From Candidatus Bipolaricaulota bacterium (lineage in GTDB: Bacteria; Bipolaricaulota; Bipolaricaulia; RBG-16-55-9; DRXL01): DNA of 6,002 nucleotides. Positions 4,178 through 6,002 of this stretch are shown here, piece after piece. Under the pieces are notes generated by a model that worked only from the letters and a program-made list of their open reading frames with translations, was not told the DNA's origin and ran no database searches. Made by a program: the position numbers and the translations under genes. The first letter of the stretch is position 1. Each line of letters begins with the position of its first letter. The stretch spans positions 1 to 6,002 of the forward strand of contig JAOAIA010000071.1 in the NCBI GenBank assembly GCA_026414955.1, read 5' to 3'.

Positions 4178-6002
4178 ATGCGCTTCCTCGCCATAGTAAT
4201 AGTGCTGCTCTTCTGGTGGTCGTGGCTTGGGTATGCCCAAAGACTGGGCGAGCCACGGTTGGTTTGGCACACTGTCCACACCGAGCACTTCCGTGTGACG
4301 TTCCCTGAAGGATTGGAAGGGCTCGCCCAAGAAGCTGTCGTCGCTGCCGAAGATGCCTATCAGTATGTGCTCGCTCAGCTCAGCTATGCCCCGTCTGAGA
4401 AGATTGATATTGTGCTCTGCGATGCGACAGATACAGCGCATCGCGAGCTTGATATCTTTCAGAACCGAATCACGATCTGCGTCGCTCAAGCAGAGTTAGC
4501 CGAGCGATTTAACCCCAAATTCCCCAGCTGGATGCAGCAGAGCGTCTTCGCGCTCTACGCCCAGCTTGCGAGCGCTGATTTTGTCTTTGGCGTCTCTGAA
4601 GTCCTGCGCCCGCTGTTGGGCAAGCTCGTCCTGCCAAACTTAAAATCTTCAGAGCTTCTCACTGGAATTGGAGAGCATCTTGCTGGAGAAGCCCTGAGCA
4701 CTCCGCCCGATGTGCGTCCCAGGATTGGAGGAGCGCACAGATTCGTGCGCTTGCTGAGGGAACGCTTCGGCCCGGAGTTTTTGCAAGAGTGGCACCGGCT
4801 GCAAGCCAATGATGTGCGCGCGACGGTGTCGCTGGGGTTTTGGAGCGACTATGATCGCATCTTTCGGCGTCTGACAGGGCAATCGTGGGCACAGATTTGG
4901 GAGGAGCTTCAGGCGCTCATTCCCTCACCCCCTGCCCCTCTCCCTCTCAGGGAAGAGGGGAGTACCAGGGTGAGGGTGAAGCGCGACATCTCCAAACACT
5001 CCTATCTTTACAGCGATCTCTATCTCTACGACCCCAAGACCCGACGCGAGACGCGCCTCACCGAGGGCGCGCGGATCTACCGCGCCGTGCTCTTCCCCGG
5101 TGGGCAGAGGGTCTTACTCGCTCGCCATCGCTGGGGCGATCAAGGGCCGGTCTTGGCGATCTTCGATCTCAAGACAAAACAGATAGAAACGCTCAAAGAG
5201 TTCCCGATGCACGACTATTTTATAGACTCGTTCGCGATCTCGCCCGACGGCGAGCAAATTGCGCTCTCGATCTGGCGGCGCGGCGGGTTTCACGATATCT
5301 ATCTGATGGACTTCTCCCCTTCCCCCTTCTTCCCCTCTCCCTCGGAGGGGAGAGGGGACAGGGGGGAGGGTGCAGCAGGGGGCTGGGAGGTTCGGGTAAC
5401 AGCTCTCACCCGCGACCGCGCCACCGATCTCGCGCCAAGCTTCTCCCCCGACGGGCACTTCGTGCTCTTCACCTCAGACCGCAGCGGTCTCTTCAAAACG
5501 TATGCGTACCGAATTGCTGACGGCGCGTTCTTTGAAGTTGCTGACGCTTCTGATTCTAACACGTGGAGGCCGGTGCAGATCGAGCCGGAACCGTTCCCGC
5601 CCTGGGACGGCTTCCCTGATACAGATTATCCCATCACGCCCTACGACCCGCGTCCGTCGTTGGAGCCGAAGATTTTGGTCCCTCTGCCGGGGCTGGGCAG
5701 CATCAGTCTGCTCACGTTCGGCAGCGACGCGCTGCGCCAGCATTTCTACAGCGTATTGCTCAACTTCAACTGGAAGACGTTGCTGCCCTCCTATCAAGTA
5801 CGCTATGAGAACCGCGTGCTCTTGGCATCTTTAGAGGCGCTTGTGGCAAGAGACGGAACTCGATCTCATCAGTCGGTGACTGCGACGCTGCCCCTCCTCA
5901 CGCGCTTGAGCACTCGTCAGAGCCTATCGCTCTTCTATCGGCGCGACGAAGCTGAGGTGATCTCCCATCACATCGGTCTGAGATGGCACGGAGGCTGGAG
6001 GG
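4178..6002 (+). CDS. Degenerate peptidase-MA-like / reduced propeller / outer-membrane barrel protein (3' partial)
   Basis: One frame runs from ATG 4178 to the window edge with no stop (608 codons). A signal peptide (1-20, MRFLAIVIVLLFWWSWLGYA, cut before Gln21) leads to a region of about 30-245 that resembles peptidase-MA-like domains in layout, ending FGPEFLQEWHRL then a RLTGQSWAQIW stretch. The family's HExxH is absent: the expected helix reads WMQQSVFALYAQLA (118-131), so catalysis is unlikely. Residues 249-267 are encoded by a palindromic element. Propeller motifs follow: LFPGGQ (305-310), SPDGEQIALSIWRRGG (355-370) and SFSPDGHFVLFTSD (421-434), with a second palindrome encoding about 380-399. 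From about 486 the barrel begins, aligning with the first gene (ITPYDPRPSLEPKILVPL against IKSYDMIPSLLPKLWLPF). Relative to that paralogue it lacks propeller sequence at both ends. The intact frame argues against a simple pseudogene. Assignment to the MA family is inferred from layout and paralogy. Confidence 0.85.
   Translation, partial: MRFLAIVIVLLFWWSWLGYAQRLGEPRLVWHTVHTEHFRVTFPEGLEGLAQEAVVAAEDAYQYVLAQLSYAPSEKIDIVLCDATDTAHRELDIFQNRITICVAQAELAERFNPKFPSWMQQSVFALYAQLASADFVFGVSEVLRPLLGKLVLPNLKSSELLTGIGEHLAGEALSTPPDVRPRIGGAHRFVRLLRERFGPEFLQEWHRLQANDVRATVSLGFWSDYDRIFRRLTGQSWAQIWEELQALIPSPPAPLPLREEGSTRVRVKRDISKHSYLYSDLYLYDPKTRRETRLTEGARIYRAVLFPGGQRVLLARHRWGDQGPVLAIFDLKTKQIETLKEFPMHDYFIDSFAISPDGEQIALSIWRRGGFHDIYLMDFSPSPFFPSPSEGRGDRGEGAAGGWEVRVTALTRDRATDLAPSFSPDGHFVLFTSDRSGLFKTYAYRIADGAFFEVADASDSNTWRPVQIEPEPFPPWDGFPDTDYPITPYDPRPSLEPKILVPLPGLGSISLLTFGSDALRQHFYSVLLNFNWKTLLPSYQVRYENRVLLASLEALVARDGTRSHQSVTATLPLLTRLSTRQSLSLFYRRDEAEVISHHIGLRWHGGWR
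4922..4978. repeat. Palindromic C-rich/G-rich element, copy 1, inside a coding sequence
   Basis: A 57-bp element. The outer arms CCCTCACCC (4922-4930) and GGGTGAGGG (4968-4976) are perfect inverted repeats. The inner arm CCCCTCT (4935-4941) pairs with AGAGGGG (4954-4960), and CCCT/AGGG extends it around a CTC loop with one bulged base. It shares CCCCTCTCCCTC and the right end GAGGGTGnAG with copy 2. It is translated in frame as proline-rich then charged sequence (PSPPAPLPLREEG) in the linker between the peptidase-like region and the propeller. Such sequences are commonly seen as dispersed intergenic palindromes; no transposase is visible. Confidence 0.75.
5317..5372. repeat. Palindromic C-rich/G-rich element, copy 2, inside the same coding sequence
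   Basis: A 56-bp element of the same design. The inner arms CCCCTCTCCC (5332-5341) and GGGAGAGGGG (5348-5357) pair perfectly around TCGGAG. The outer arms CCCTTCCCCC (5317-5326) and GGGGGGAGGG (5361-5370) pair with one G-T wobble. It is read one frame away from copy 1, giving SPSPFFPSPSEGRGDRGEG. The insertion sits between a strand ending DIYLMDF and the next strand (VRVTALT), where the paralogue at the window start has only a short turn (DIYLLSLEGGELTPIT), so it adds about 23 residues to a propeller loop. Confidence 0.78.

Noticed and set aside
4075..4281. N-terminal extension of the secreted-protein gene from a start at 4281
   Set aside because: It would cross both predicted promoters and the start of the divergent gene, and it would bury the signal peptide 70 residues inside; the SD and MQRWLFF signal peptide support 4074.
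4885..5520. 211-codon plus-strand frame overlapping the propeller region
   Set aside because: It is frame-shifted relative to the real gene, is arginine/proline-rich, and shows the typical junk peptide (LTPCPSPSQGRG) of translated palindromes; no domain or SD.
5114..5797. Several 87-114-codon minus-strand frames
   Set aside because: They are antisense to the propeller and barrel start of the real gene, with no recognisable motifs and no initiation signals.
1..6002. tRNA, rRNA, CRISPR, insertion sequence or prophage signals
   Set aside because: No cloverleaf-like segment, regularly spaced repeats, transposase or phage protein was seen; the only repeats are the two palindromic elements and the paralogous coding regions.

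Overview
The window looks like chromosomal DNA from a diderm (outer-membrane-bearing) bacterium, moderately GC-rich, with SD-led genes alongside one gene that appears leaderless. Two of its four proteins are predicted outer-membrane beta-barrels fused to beta-propellers. The combination of barrel-propeller fusions, a bacillopeptidase F-like protease and short C-rich/G-rich palindromes would fit an uncultured phylum such as Bipolaricaulota/Acetothermia, but that assignment is a low-confidence impression. No RNA genes, CRISPR arrays, transposases, phage genes or origins were found, and no gene-free stretch exceeds about 105 bases.

Layout. (1) 1-1790 (+): the 3' part of a gene for a TolB/PD40-type propeller followed by an Omp85/BamA-like barrel; its start lies off the window. 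(2) 1791-1858: a short gap between convergent genes with a small hairpin. (3) 4074 to 1859 (-): a two-gene operon, first an unrecognised 251-residue secreted protein with a calcium-loop-like motif, then a complete S8 subtilisin-like protease with prodomain and intact catalytic residues; the second start lies 5 bases past the first stop. (4) 4075-4177: a divergent intergenic region with two back-to-back promoters whose -35 boxes are only 2 bp apart. (5) 4178 to the window edge (+): a 608-codon reading frame without a stop, a paralogue of gene 1, with a signal peptide, a peptidase-MA-like region without HExxH, a shortened propeller and the start of the barrel.

The most unusual feature is in the last gene. 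Two copies of a 56-57 bp C-rich/G-rich palindrome (4922-4978 and 5317-5372) sit inside the coding sequence without breaking it. They are read in different frames, so they look like dispersed DNA elements that were accommodated by the protein rather than a protein repeat. Each also matches a G-quadruplex consensus on the coding strand. The first lies where the paralogue has additional propeller sequence, and a further blade is missing downstream, so this copy has a reduced propeller and a probably dead peptidase domain.

All four products are predicted to be exported. A reasonable but unproven reading is a cell-surface locus in which a secreted protease and a small secreted partner are flanked by one fuller and one degenerate copy of a propeller-barrel protein.
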